NCBI RefSeq assembly: GCF_026914185.1
Contig: NC_070562.1
Location: 1,116,001 to 1,180,000, forward strand
From: Puccinia triticina
Lineage: Eukaryota > Basidiomycota > Pucciniomycetes > Pucciniales > Pucciniaceae
DNA: 64,000 nt
Direction: 5' to 3'
The position numbers and the translations under genes are program-made. Positions 51,749 to 61,211 of the stretch are shown here, piece after piece (the first letter of the stretch is position 1; every line of letters begins with the position of its first letter). The notes beneath the pieces are model-generated. The model was given only the letters and a program-made list of their open reading frames with translations, searched no databases and was not told where the DNA came from.

Positions 51749-52241
51749 GATGATTGCAGAATAACAAGCTGTATTTTTTGCTCCATTTGCCTTTGCTCAT
51801 TCAACCATCCTTTTTTTCTTTTCCACCCCTTGATTGACAAAGTATATAGAATAATAGGATTCACAGATGAAACTTGCATGATCCAATGAAATTAATGATT
51901 AGCATGTATTGATGTTTTGTAAAAATGAGTGAACTCGATGCTTAGGTCATTGCTTGTTGTACAGCAATCAACAATGATGTTTATTGTAATTCTTTGTTTG
52001 CATAGACTCTGATATAGTTCAAATCAGGAATAGGACTCTCCATATTTTGAAAGCACTCATATCTGTTTTTTCAACTCGGTTGGTAAAAATTTTTATGACT
52101 GAGTGTGGTGTTTATAAGTGTTTAAGTCTCAAATTCTATGTTGGTACTTGTAGAAGATACAATGATTATTGGCCTTATCCTCAAGGACCGATTTCATGGT
52201 AGATTGAGAATCAAATTATGGGGAAAGAGAATATGTCAATG
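51749..52241. other. AT-rich sequence without recognisable features
   Basis: No long ORF, TIR or LTR terminus was seen. Confidence 0.4.
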
Positions 52242-53640
52242 TGTGACACCCTGGAAGTGCGGTGACGTAGCCGCCTTGAACTCTAGTTTTACTAATTTTT
52301 TGCATGTAATACCATTTTTGGGCGCTTTCTGGGGCCAATTCTTATTTATACAATTAGTACATGAAGGAATAGGAATAAGGGGTTACTTTGAGTGGGTGAC
52401 CCCCCTGAATTTATGATGAGGAATCTGATTCTGCAATAATAATTCACTAATTATTATTATTTACTAAGTTATTGCAGTCTTGTGGATACTTGATGTATCT
52501 CTAAGGCTGACACACTCCCAGAATTTGTCGGAAGTTTGAGAGTTTCCCTTGATTGGATCTGTTGAGATGAGCATCCAGCTCTTTGAGAGTTGCAAGTCCT
52601 CTTTGGGGAGCCAATTTGGAGCTCTTTTTTTTCCGTCGGTTGTTTGTTTTGCAACTCGTCAGGTGGCACTGAGGGGGTGTTTGGAGCGGTCTTCTTTGGT
52701 TTTGGTTTTGCCATATTGTGTTGAGTTTAACCTTCAAGACTTGGTGTAGGTTGTGGAATACAAAGGATCACTTCTGCTAGCCTGGGGGGATTGAGAGCTC
52801 CCTAGCCACAAGCTAGGCACGGCTAGATTTAGCTTAAGCTAGCCAGGATTCTAGCTTCTTTCTAAGATAGCCGGGTCTTAGCCGGACCCAATGCGGATGA
52901 GATGTGTGGCTAAGTGTCTTAGCTTGAGCTAACTTAGCCACCAATGCGGATGCTCTAAGGCACATGAATTACTTTTCTTTCTTCCTTTTATCAGTCCTCA
53001 CCTCTTATTTTCCCTTGCATATGTTTGTTTCCCATTTGCATATCTTTGGTTTTGGAAAATTGTTGTATGAATATGTATGATCCTGTTTGCATATCAAAGG
53101 GACACATTGTAGATAGTCTAGCTAAATCCCCTCAGTTGTACCTTTTCACCAGCTAAATTCCCTCACTCTGGTCTATATAAGGAGGCCTCTGCCTGCCAGT
53201 TGTTCCCTCCTCATGCCATCTGGCAGTCTATATCCCATACTCACTTATCACCACTCATATTATTCTCAACCCCAGATTACAGTTATCAGTTCATATCACC
53301 ACTCAGTTCACATATCTTTCACACTTTATCTGCAATTTATATCACCACTCAGTTCACATACCTTTCACCAGTAACCCAGTCCCTGGTTCCACTCCTGGTT
53401 GAGCTTAGCTCCCTCTATCTCTCATCACCCCTCACTTTTGAAACTTATATACCCCTAGGCCAAGGACCTAGGTTCAAGCCCCACTCAAAACATCAAGTCA
53501 CCGTCACCTATCTCATACATCATTAACCCAATCAACCACTGACATTGTCAACAATCCTCTTATGTATATCATCTTTGAACATATCCTATCATAAAATAAA
53601 CTGCCAAGCTTACCTTGGTGCTCTTGTTTTCTGATATACA
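52242..53640 (+). repeat. Possible LTR of an unassigned Ty3-type element
   Basis: It starts TGTGACACCC, has TATATAAGG at 53175-53183, and then an AT- and C-rich stretch with two TATATCACCACTCAGTTCAC-like copies (53295, 53339). It could end at CTGATATACA (53640). No TSD was found. 52795-52960 (CTAGCC/GCTAGG, CCAATGCGGATG twice) may be a nested MITE. Confidence 0.3.
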
Positions 53641-54133
53641 GAAAGGCAGAGCCTGCACCTCATCCATACCTTTTGGCATTCAGCAGAAGGGTCTCACAAC
53701 ACCTTTTGATTCTTACACCGGGCATCAGCATACGCCTCTTCCACTATGTCTTTGCGAAATACTGGGATGTTGGGTACTGCTTCTTCCCCCTCTACCGTCA
53801 CCCGGTGTGCAAATGCATTAGTCCTGAGGTGTAGGTCATACCTAAGAGCTACCATGTATCCTTCCTTCAGTTGGATCCGGTCTGTGTTGGCCTTGTGCTC
53901 CAAGAGACATCCCACCAGTGTCCGATAGTGGTAAATCACCAGTAAAGACTCATGGAAACCTCTGTGATTAAGGGTCCAGTCACCAAATGTCTGTTCCCAT
54001 TTGCTTGGGTATTTCAGACCGGTGTACCTATCCTTATCGTCCAAGGATGTATCCAATTGGTGCTTCTTCTCCACAACATGAATTATTGCGGCATCCTGCC
54101 ACTTCTTATTGAAGATGCTTAATGGCAAGGGGC

Positions 54134-54220
54134 CTGTTTGAATTTATTAAGCCTCACATTAGCTGAATTCTGCAGAGGTCTCCGTGTTTAGGGGTTTTAG
54201 TTCTAAGTAGTCTTGCTTGC
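54134..54220 (-). other. GC-AG intron in the rust-family gene
   Basis: Minus strand AAAG|GCAAGC ... AAACAG|GCCCC, 87 nt. Splicing gives ...ELKGPLPLSIFNKKW; the unspliced frame stops at TAA/TGA-containing sequence. No GT donor nearby gives the same join. Confidence 0.5.
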
Positions 54221-54634
54221 CTTTTAGCTCTTTCATATTGCGGTCAAAGAATGGGAGTAAGCCCAAACCCAAGAAAGAGTTGATTCTGGACTTTACAAAC
54301 ACCTTCCTGTTCTCCTTAACCCTGCTCCCAGCTGGTTGGATTTCTTGGGCTCGCTTTGTTACCAACGCTGTCGTTGCCTCTGGTTCACTGGTGGTGGCTT
54401 TGGGTTTCAGCTGTATCTTTACCAAGATGCGGTCTGCTCTGGCTGAGTCTCCGGCAATCTGGGCCTCAAGAGCTTCTCTCATTAGCTTTGTCTTTGTCTC
54501 TGGGTCTATGCCTTCCAATGAGTACTCTATGTCAACTCTTCTACCCTATGCATGTATCTCTGTCATTTGAAAAGGGGAGTTCTTACTTCTTTCCATCCTC
54601 AATAACTCTAGGATCTCTGGCTTGTCTCCTTCTT

Positions 54635-55576
54635 TAGAGATGGAATATGGCACCCAGGTACCTGTGGCGGGTGCCGGTACCCCCCTGTTTTTTCACAAAT
54701 TCCTCACACCCGCACCCCCCATGGGAGGTACCCAGGTGCAGAGGGGGAGGTACCCGGGTGCCAGGCACAGGTACCCGGGTATCACCTTCAATTGCCGGCT
54801 GAGAGGTGTTGTAGCGCCTTCAATGACTGGCTGACCGGTCATTGAGAGATTTTATCCTCCTCAATGGCTGGCTGATTGGTCATTGAGAGCCTTTATCCTT
54901 TTTGATGACCGGTCAGCCAGTCACCAAGAGGTTGTATCCCTTTTGATGACCGGTCAGCCGGTCATTGAGAGTGTAGCCTCTTTGATGACCGGTCAGCCTG
55001 TCATCAAGAGTGTAGCCTCCTTGATGACCGGTCAGCCGGTCATCAAGAGTGTAGCCTCCTTGATGACCGGACGACTGGTCATCAAGAGTGTAGCCTCCTT
55101 GATGACCGGCTGACCGTTCATTGAGAGGTTGGAGGCTCTTTGATGATTGGCTGAACGTTCATTGAGAGCTTTTATCCTGTTCAATGACCGGTCAGCCGGC
55201 CATCAAGAGGTTGTATCTCTTTTGATGACCGGTCAGCCAGAGGTTGTAGGCTCTTCGATGACTGGCTGAACGGTCTTCAAGAGGTTTTATCCTCCTTGAT
55301 GGCCGGCTGACCAGTCATCAAGAGTTTAGCCTCTTCAATGACCGGCTGACCGGTCATCAAGAGGCTGTAGGCTCTTTGATAACCGGCTGAACGTTCATTG
55401 TGAGCTTTTATCCTCTTTGATGACTGGTTCAATGACCGGTTCAGTCAGTCATCAAGAGGTATCCTCTTCAATTACTGGCTGACCGGCGGGTACCCGCCGT
55501 CCTTCCCACCAGAATTCTGGGCACCCGCCGGCGGGTACCGGGTACCCGGCAAACAAGTACCCATTTGCCATCTCTA
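54635..55576. mobile_element. hAT-like non-autonomous element with palindromic tandem array
   Basis: The ends TAGAGATGG / CCATCTCTA are inverted, flanked by the 8-bp duplication TCCTTCTT (54627-54634, 55577-55584), which is diagnostic of hAT-type integration. Subterminal GGTACC/GGGTACC clusters lie at both ends (54655-54780, 55490-55560). The centre (54825-55480) is about 15 copies of a roughly 40-bp unit with GACCGGTCAGCCGGTCAT, itself palindromic. No transposase is present. Confidence 0.8.
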
Positions 55577-55799
55577 TCCTTCTTCTTCATCATTGGATGG
55601 CTCAGCCCGTCTGGCGGTAGGGTTCAACTTCTCAGCTGCCATCAAAAGGCGCAACTTGATTGTCCTGCCTTGTTTCTTGCTAGGCGGATTTGCGGCGGGA
55701 TTAGTGGTTGACGTGAGTTTCTCTGCAGGTGTGGTGCTGTTGGGATCTAGGCTTCAAACAGAGGAGGTGAGGTCATCTATATCAGAAATATTCTAGGTT

Positions 55800-56311
55800 C
55801 TTAGCGAGTAATCTCAGCTTGGTATTGGATAACTTTAATGAGTGTGGTTATGCTGCTGATTTGCTTATGGGTAGATAGTGACTTGGAACAAGTGGTGGTG
55901 CAGTTTTTTCAAAAAAGAAAGAGTCTCCTGAAAACAGCAGTGTGGTGATGGCAAGCTGATACAGAGCAGGGATAGATCCCCTGCTTCTTGAACTTGCCAA
56001 CCCACCTTCCTTAAGAAGGCCGCCTGCTTTCTCATGGAGACAGTTGGCTAGGTGCCTGTGGCCTTTTGGCCTCTCTGGCATGCATTGTGATCCTATGATG
56101 TCATCAATTGTGACTGCAGCTGGCCTACTAAATTGCAGGTCTGGCTTTAGCCTGATCTTGTCCATTGACTCACTGATGAACTAGTTGGGCCCTAAACTCT
56201 GAGCTCGCTTGCTGGCTCTCTCACTCGGCAAACCCTGTCCTGTGACATGTATCTGTGGCTATGTGGACAGCGGGGACCTCCAAGCTGTGCTCTATGATCA
56301 CCTAACATGAT
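55800..56311. other. Unassigned sequence
   Basis: A 105-codon minus-strand ORF (56165-55848, starting MDKIRLKPDLQFSRP) has no recognised motif. It could belong upstream of the rust-family gene, but no splice model was found. Confidence 0.3.
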
Positions 56312-56694
56312 AGAATCACCAATTAATTCAATAAAAAATGCAAAATTCAACATAAAGCCTCCATTTTTTTGTAGGCAACCTACAGTGCTGGTGTGAGCTG
56401 CGGACCTCGCGGACTCACAGAAAGGATCACAGGGGTATCACAGATTGAAACCAAGCACCCTACATAGTCCCTCCAGTCCTGCCTCTCCTAGCTTGGCAGG
56501 GAAGAACTGAGACTTCCCACGAGCTAGGTGAGTGACCTTCCTTTTTCCTTTTTCTCCCTTTCTTCTCCCCCAAGTTGTATACACCAGGAAAAATCAGTAG
56601 TCATTAGATGACAACTGACATGACGCCTGCTCCAGCTGGCTATCCAGCCTCTAGTGCAATTTTCACCAGCTGCTCCTCAGCTTTGTCCCAGGCA

Positions 56695-56950
56695 CAGCTG
56701 CTGCTCAGCCTTGGCCCGGGCCCAGCTGCTGCTCAGCCTTGGCCCGGGCCCAGCTGCTGCTCAGCCTTGGCCCGGGCCCAGCTGCTGCTCAGCCTTGGCC
56801 CGGGCCCAGCTGCTGCTCAGCCTTGGCCCGGGCCCAGCTGCTGCTCAGCCTTGGCCTGGGCCCAGCTGCTGCTCAGTCTTGGCCCGGGCCCAGCTGCTGC
56901 TCAGCCTTGGCCCGGGCCCAGCTGCTGCTCAGCCTTGGCCCGGGCCCAGC
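56695..56950. repeat. 27-bp minisatellite in the left arm of the palindromic element
   Basis: About nine to ten copies of CAGCTGCTGCTCAGCCTTGG plus CCCGGGC. The right arm has only about two degenerate copies (58768-58830), so the arms differ in repeat number. Confidence 0.85.
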
Positions 56951-57164
56951 TGCCCCTCAGTTTTGGCACAGGACAAGCCACTGCTCAGCCTTTGCCTGAG
57001 CAAGAAAGGGCGTTGATAAACACACACCCGTCCCCCGGGGGCACACCCACGCCCACACCCTTTGAAAAGGGCGTGTGGGACCGCACGCCCTTTATCAAGG
57101 ACGTGCACGCCCCTGTATGGGCGTGCGAGGGCGTGCACGCCCCCACATAGGCGTGCACTATGCC

Positions 57165-58550
57165 TGCTCGCCGGGAGCCCCTCGGCGGGCAGGTGCAAGT
57201 ATACCTGCTCGCCGAGAGCCCCTCGGCGGGCAGGTCCAGATCCCACCTCGCCGAGAGCCTCTCAGAGAGCAGGTATACATGCACCTGCCCGCCAAGGGGC
57301 TCTCGGTGAGCAGGCTCGGCGGGTAGGTGTATGTATCCCTGCTCGCCGAGAGCCTTGCCTGCTCGCCGAGAGGGATAACTCTTGGCGAGCAGGTATACAA
57401 ACACCTGCTTGCCAAGGGCCCCTCGGCGGGCAGGTGCATGTATACCTGCTCGCCGAGAGAAATCCTTGGCGAGCAGGCATACAAATCCCACCTCGCCGAG
57501 AGCCTCTCGGCGAGCAGGTATACATACACCTGCCCGCCGAGCTTGCTCACCGAGAGGCCCTCGGCGGGCAGGTGCATGTATACCTGCTCGCCAAGTGAAA
57601 TCCTCGGCGAGCAGGCATACAGATCCCACCTCGCCGAGAGCCTCTCGGCGAGAAGGTATACATAAAACTGCCCACCGAGCCTGCTCACCGAGAGCCCCTC
57701 GGCGGGCAGGTGCATGTATACCTGCTCGCCGAGAGAAATCCTTGGCGAGCAGGCATACAGATCCCACCTCGCCAAGAGCCTCTCGGCGAGCAGGTATACT
57801 TGCACCTGCCCGCCGAGGGGCCCTTAGCGAGCAGGCTCGGCGGGCAGGTGTTTGTATACCTGCTCGCCGAGAGTTATCCTTCTCGGCGAGCAGGCAAGGC
57901 TCTCGGCGAGCGGGGATATGTATGCCTGCTCGCCGAGAGGTGTATGCCTGCTCGCCGACGATTTCTCTCGGCGAGCAGGTATACATGCACCTGCCCGCCA
58001 AGGGGCTCTCGGTGAGCAGGCTCAGTGGGCAGGTGTGTGTATACCTGCTCGCCGAGAGGCTCTCGGCGAGGTGGGATCTCTATGCCTGCTCGCCGAGGAT
58101 TTCACTTGGCGAGCAGGTATACATGCACCTGCCCGCCAAGGGGCTCTGGGTGAGCAGGCTCGGCGGGCAGGTGTATGTATACCTTCTCGCCGAGAGGTTC
58201 TCGGCGAGGTGGGATCTGTATGCCTGCTCGCCGAGGATTTCTCTCGTCAAGCAGGTATACATGCACCTGCCCGCCGAGGGGCTCTCGGTGAGCAGGCTCG
58301 GCGGGCAGGTGTTTGTATACCTGCTCGCCGAGAGTCATCCTTCTCGGCGAGCAGGCAAGGCTCTCGGCGAGCAGGGATACATAAACCTACCCGCCGAGCA
58401 TGCTCACCGAGAGCCCCTCGGCGAGCAGGTGCATGTATACATGCTCTCCGAGAGGTTCTTGGTGAGGTGGGATCTGTACCTGCCCGCCGAGGGGCTCTCG
58501 GCGAGCAGGTATACTTGCACCTGCCTGCCAAGGGGCTCCCGGCGAGCAGG
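57165..58550. repeat. Inverted/direct repeat array with hairpin-forming units
   Basis: Units of CTCGGCGAGCAGGT, a short ATAC-type loop and ACCTGCCCGCCGAG form perfect or near-perfect 14-bp stems. They alternate with CCTCGCCGAGAG and GTGGGATCT blocks. The order reverses around 57790, giving large-scale symmetry. No cas-like genes are nearby. Confidence 0.85.
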
Positions 58551-59974
58551 CACGGTGTGGCGGCGTGCACGCCCTCGCACGCCCATACAGGGGCGTGCAC
58601 GCCCTTTGACTCGCACGCCCTTGAAAAAGGGTGTGCGGTCCCACGCGCCCTTTTCGAAGGGCGTGGGCGTGGGCGTGCCCCCGGGGGACGGGCGTGCGTT
58701 TATCAACGCCCGTTCTTGCTCAGGCAAAGGCTGAGCAGTGGCTTGTCCTGTGCCAAGACTGAGGGGCAGCTGGGCCTGGGCCAAGGCTAAGCAGCAGCTG
58801 GGCCAAGGCTAAGCAGGAGCTGTGCCTGGGACAAAGCTGAGGAGCAGCCTGTGAAAATTCTAGAGGCTTCAGCTGTGCCAAAATGGGCACTGAGCTGTGT
58901 GCCAGCCAGCCCTGCACTAGCAGATGGAGTAGCTTGGTAGCTGAAACCAGAGCTGTGTTATGTCAGTTGTCATCAACTGACTACTTTTTTTTCCTGGTGA
59001 TATAGAGGGAAGTACTGAGACTTCCCCCAAGCTAGCTCCTTTCCCCTGAAATAAACAGACAGAGGTTCTAGAACTCTTGCCCCTTGTGCCCTCGTCCTTG
59101 CCCCTCAACCTCATCTAGTGAAGTGCTCTACAGCAAGCGCGTACAGCTGGTCTCTTCAACTGTGAACTCAGAATCAACTTATCCAGCCATCTTCAGCACC
59201 ATAGTACCATTATATTGCTTCATATTGGCCAAAAAGCAATATAATGGCATTATGGTGCTGAAGATGGTTGAATCAGTTGAATCTGATTTCAAAGTTGAAG
59301 AGACCAGCACTGTAGGTTACCTACAAAAATAATTTGGAGGGTTTATGTTGAATTTTGTATTTTTTATTGAATTAATCAGTGATTATACACCAGGAAAAAA
59401 ATTTAGTCACTTGATGGCAAGTGACATGATGCAGCTTTGGTTTCTGCTCCAGAGGTGCTCCAGCGCTGCTCCAAGTCTGCTCCACCAGCACTTGTAGAGA
59501 TTGCAGGACTGCACCAGAGCACCTAATGTGGTACAGTCAGCTCAAATTTTTCCCAGGAACAGCTGATGCTCATCAAAAGCTGAGCAGTAGGCATTGAGTG
59601 AGCCTGGGCCAAAGCTGAGCATTGGGTGAGCCTGGGCCACAGCTGAGCATTGGCTATTCCAAGCCTGATACAAAGCCAAGTGTCAGTTGGACCAAGGGCC
59701 TGTACCATAGGGCATGAAAATTGAAATTTTCCAAATTTGTTTGCCTCAAGATTTCTTGGGGCAAAAACTGAGCCTGGCCAAAATGTAGGCTGGAGCCCAA
59801 ATTTGAAGAATTTCAACATTTGAACCCTCTGCTAGTCTCAAGGCAAGCTGTGACTCATGGAAGAATCAAGCACTGGTTGATTACATGCAAAGTGCATAAT
59901 TCATGCAAGAGTGAGTCTAAGCTCCAAAAAACTGAGTAAAGGCTCCAAAATACTGATTTGATACCTGTGCAAAT

Positions 59975-60340
59975 TCCCCTTTCATGTGCACATACCCCTT
60001 TCATGTGCACATACCCCTTTCATGTGCACATATCCCTTTTTATGCATTCACCCCTTTCATAATGTGTCCATACCCCTTTATGTGCACATACCCCTTTCAT
60101 GTGCGTGTATCCCTTTTCCAGTGCATGTATCACTTTCACAATGTGTACATACCCCTTTCATCATGTGTTCATGAAACTTTCATGTTTACATGTCCCCTTT
60201 GAGTTTTTTACATCCCTTTCAATACCCCTTTCATGCATACATACCCCTTTCATCATGTGTAAATATCCCTTTTATGTGTTAATACACCTTTTCACATTTC
60301 CCTTTCATGCTTACATATTCATTTCTTATGTACATATCCC
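59975..60340 (+). repeat. Minisatellite of CCCCTTTCATGTGCACATA type
   Basis: About 18-20 degenerate copies of a 17-19-bp unit; the array continues at 60748-60785 after the MITE. Pro/Phe/His-rich ORFs across it are artefacts. Confidence 0.8.
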
Positions 60341-60747
60341 CAACGGTGAAACAGATGTGATATTGCACATTTATCGGTATCGCATCGTTGGGGCGATGCA
60401 CCATATTGCTAATCTGCTGTATCGCATCGCAAAACCAATGCATCGCTTGATTGATACAGCGGGTGAGAAAACCTCGCATTGCATTGTAGAGACAATGTGA
60501 TGCGATGCGGGCAATATATGCAGAGATATACCGATAAATATTGGTATCGCATCTATTGGCATTGCATCAGTTAAACTGATGCACATCCAACAAAAAGCCT
60601 GTATCGCAACACTCAAGTGATGCGCTTTGAATGATGCATATTGCATCGGCCTTCCAAGACAATGTGATTTGATGCACAGTATTGGGTGGTATCGTCAATG
60701 TGATATGGCCCAATATCAATGCGCGCATCGTATCTGTTTCACCGTTG
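60341..60747. mobile_element. 407-bp hAT-like MITE inside the minisatellite
   Basis: The ends CAACGGTGAAACAGAT / ATCTGTTTCACCGTTG are inverted (16 bp) and flanked by ATATCCC (60334-60340, 60748-60754). The visible duplication is 7 bp, one short of the hAT standard, and the repetitive host makes its limit ambiguous. The interior is rich in GATGCA/TGCATC and TATCGCATC. No ORF of note. Confidence 0.7.
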
Positions 60748-61036
60748 ATATCCCTTTCATGTGTACACACCCTTTTTATGGATTCAATGGCACATGGAGT
60801 GTTTAATAAAATAAAATAAAAGGGTGCTTAGGGGGATGCTCATTTTCAAGGTTGAACATTTGCCTCAGCCTACTGCATGATCACTACAGAATGTTCAGCA
60901 TTGGGATGCTGAACAAGGTATACACTCAAGGTGCACCAGCATGGAATTTGGGTGCTTGACTCCAGCTTAAGCTGAGGCTTGATTCAAGCTTGCTGCATCT
61001 CAACTGCAAGCAGTTTCTAAAGTTTTTCTTGCAGTG

Positions 61037-61211
61037 TAGGTATATTGAGCAAAAAAAACATCCTTAAACTGTTGATGGGACACATGACTGATACAGATTC
61101 CTTGAGGTAATGTGAGTTAGAAGGCAAGAGTTGGCTAATTCTTTGAGGTGTCCACTCATGTGGGTCAATTAGCAGAAACTGAAGTTATGAGCGCTTAGTA
61201 AGTGAAAATAT
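61037..61211. other. MRE11 3' flank
   Basis: Short unique-looking sequence between the repeats and the MRE11 stop codon; no polyadenylation signal was assigned. Confidence 0.4.

Larger units (their letters stand above)
53694..55790 (-). pseudogene. Rust-expanded unknown family (FDRNMKELKG motif), interrupted by a hAT-like element
   Basis: The N-terminal part is 55790-55577 (NPPSKKQGRTIKLRLLMAAE, then EPSNDEEEG), with a TGA at about 55758. The hAT-like insertion 54635-55576 follows. The frame then resumes DKPEILELLRMER, and 54553-54221 carries an acidic/charged region ending PFFDRNMKELK. A GC-AG intron (54220-54134) leads into PLPLSIFNKKWQDAAIIH, and the ORF ends at 53694 after EEAYADARC. Leaving out the insertion and one duplication copy joins EEEG to DKPE in frame. 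I recall this family as abundant in rust fungi and of unknown function, possibly TE-linked; that needs a search. The C-terminal part is missing or follows another intron. Confidence 0.55.
56582..58999. mobile_element. 2.4-kb largely palindromic CACCA-ended DNA element
   Basis: The TIRs are CACCAGGAAAAA...AGTAGTCA and GATGACAACTGACAT (56582-56627 and the complement at 58955-58999). The TSD is ATA (56579-56581, 59000-59002). Further in, both arms carry in inverse order a CAGCTG/CTCAGCC region, GAGCAAGAA...GGGCGTTGATAAAC, CCCCCGGGGG, GGGCGTGCACGCCC clusters, and a central array (57165-58550) of CTCGGCGAGCAGGT / ACCTGCCCGCCGAG units. The centre is near 57790. Several frames on both strands stay open for 180-450 codons; this comes from the repeat, and no protein domain is visible. 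Confidence 0.85.
56392..59145 (-). mobile_element. Solo LTR L6 (copia-type) carrying a CACCA element
   Basis: The plus strand starts TGTGAGCTGCGG like L5 and ends AGCGCGTACA, with TSD GCTGG (56387-56391, 59146-59150). The GGGAAG(A/T)ACTGAGACTTCCC block is duplicated on either side of the insertion (about 56500 and 59009). Without the 2418-bp insertion and its 3-bp duplication it is about 333 bp. Confidence 0.8.
56312..59382. mobile_element. Foldback/MITE-like inverted repeat element, split by solo LTR L6
   Basis: 56316-56391 is the inverse complement of about 59296-59378 (AATTAATTCAATAAAAAATG, TTCAACATAAA, CCTACAGTGCTGG). The arms continue inside 59149-59305, where GGTCTCTTCAACT pairs with AGTTGAAGAGACC and CCATCTTCAGCACCATA pairs with its partner around a short loop near 59228. 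Without L6 the element is about 310 bp, almost entirely one hairpin. Confidence 0.75.
59388..61036. mobile_element. Possible third CACCA-type element, right end uncertain
   Basis: The left end CACCAGGAAAAAAATTTAGT and GACATGATGCAGC resemble the TIR of the 2.4-kb element. A candidate right end is the complement CACTGCAAGAAAAACTTTAG (61017-61036), with GATGCAGC further in. The flanking 3-mers do not match, so the pairing is tentative. Internal GAGCCTGGGCCA / GCTGAGCATTGG repeats (59590-59660) echo the arms of the 2.4-kb element. Confidence 0.35.

Noticed and set aside
53461..53485. tRNA-like B box (GGTTCAAGCCCC) suggesting a SINE
   Set aside because: No A box at the right distance and no oligo-A or T tail was found.
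57165..58550. CRISPR-like array
   Set aside because: Repeats occur in both orientations, spacers are themselves repeats, the genome is eukaryotic, and no cas gene is nearby. The block lies inside a TIR element.
57382..58734. 450-codon, 312-codon and 338-codon ORFs in the repeat array, rich in Arg/Ala/Gly/Pro
   Set aside because: They occur in several frames of both strands at once, follow the repeat period and show no domain. They result from a unit without stop codons.
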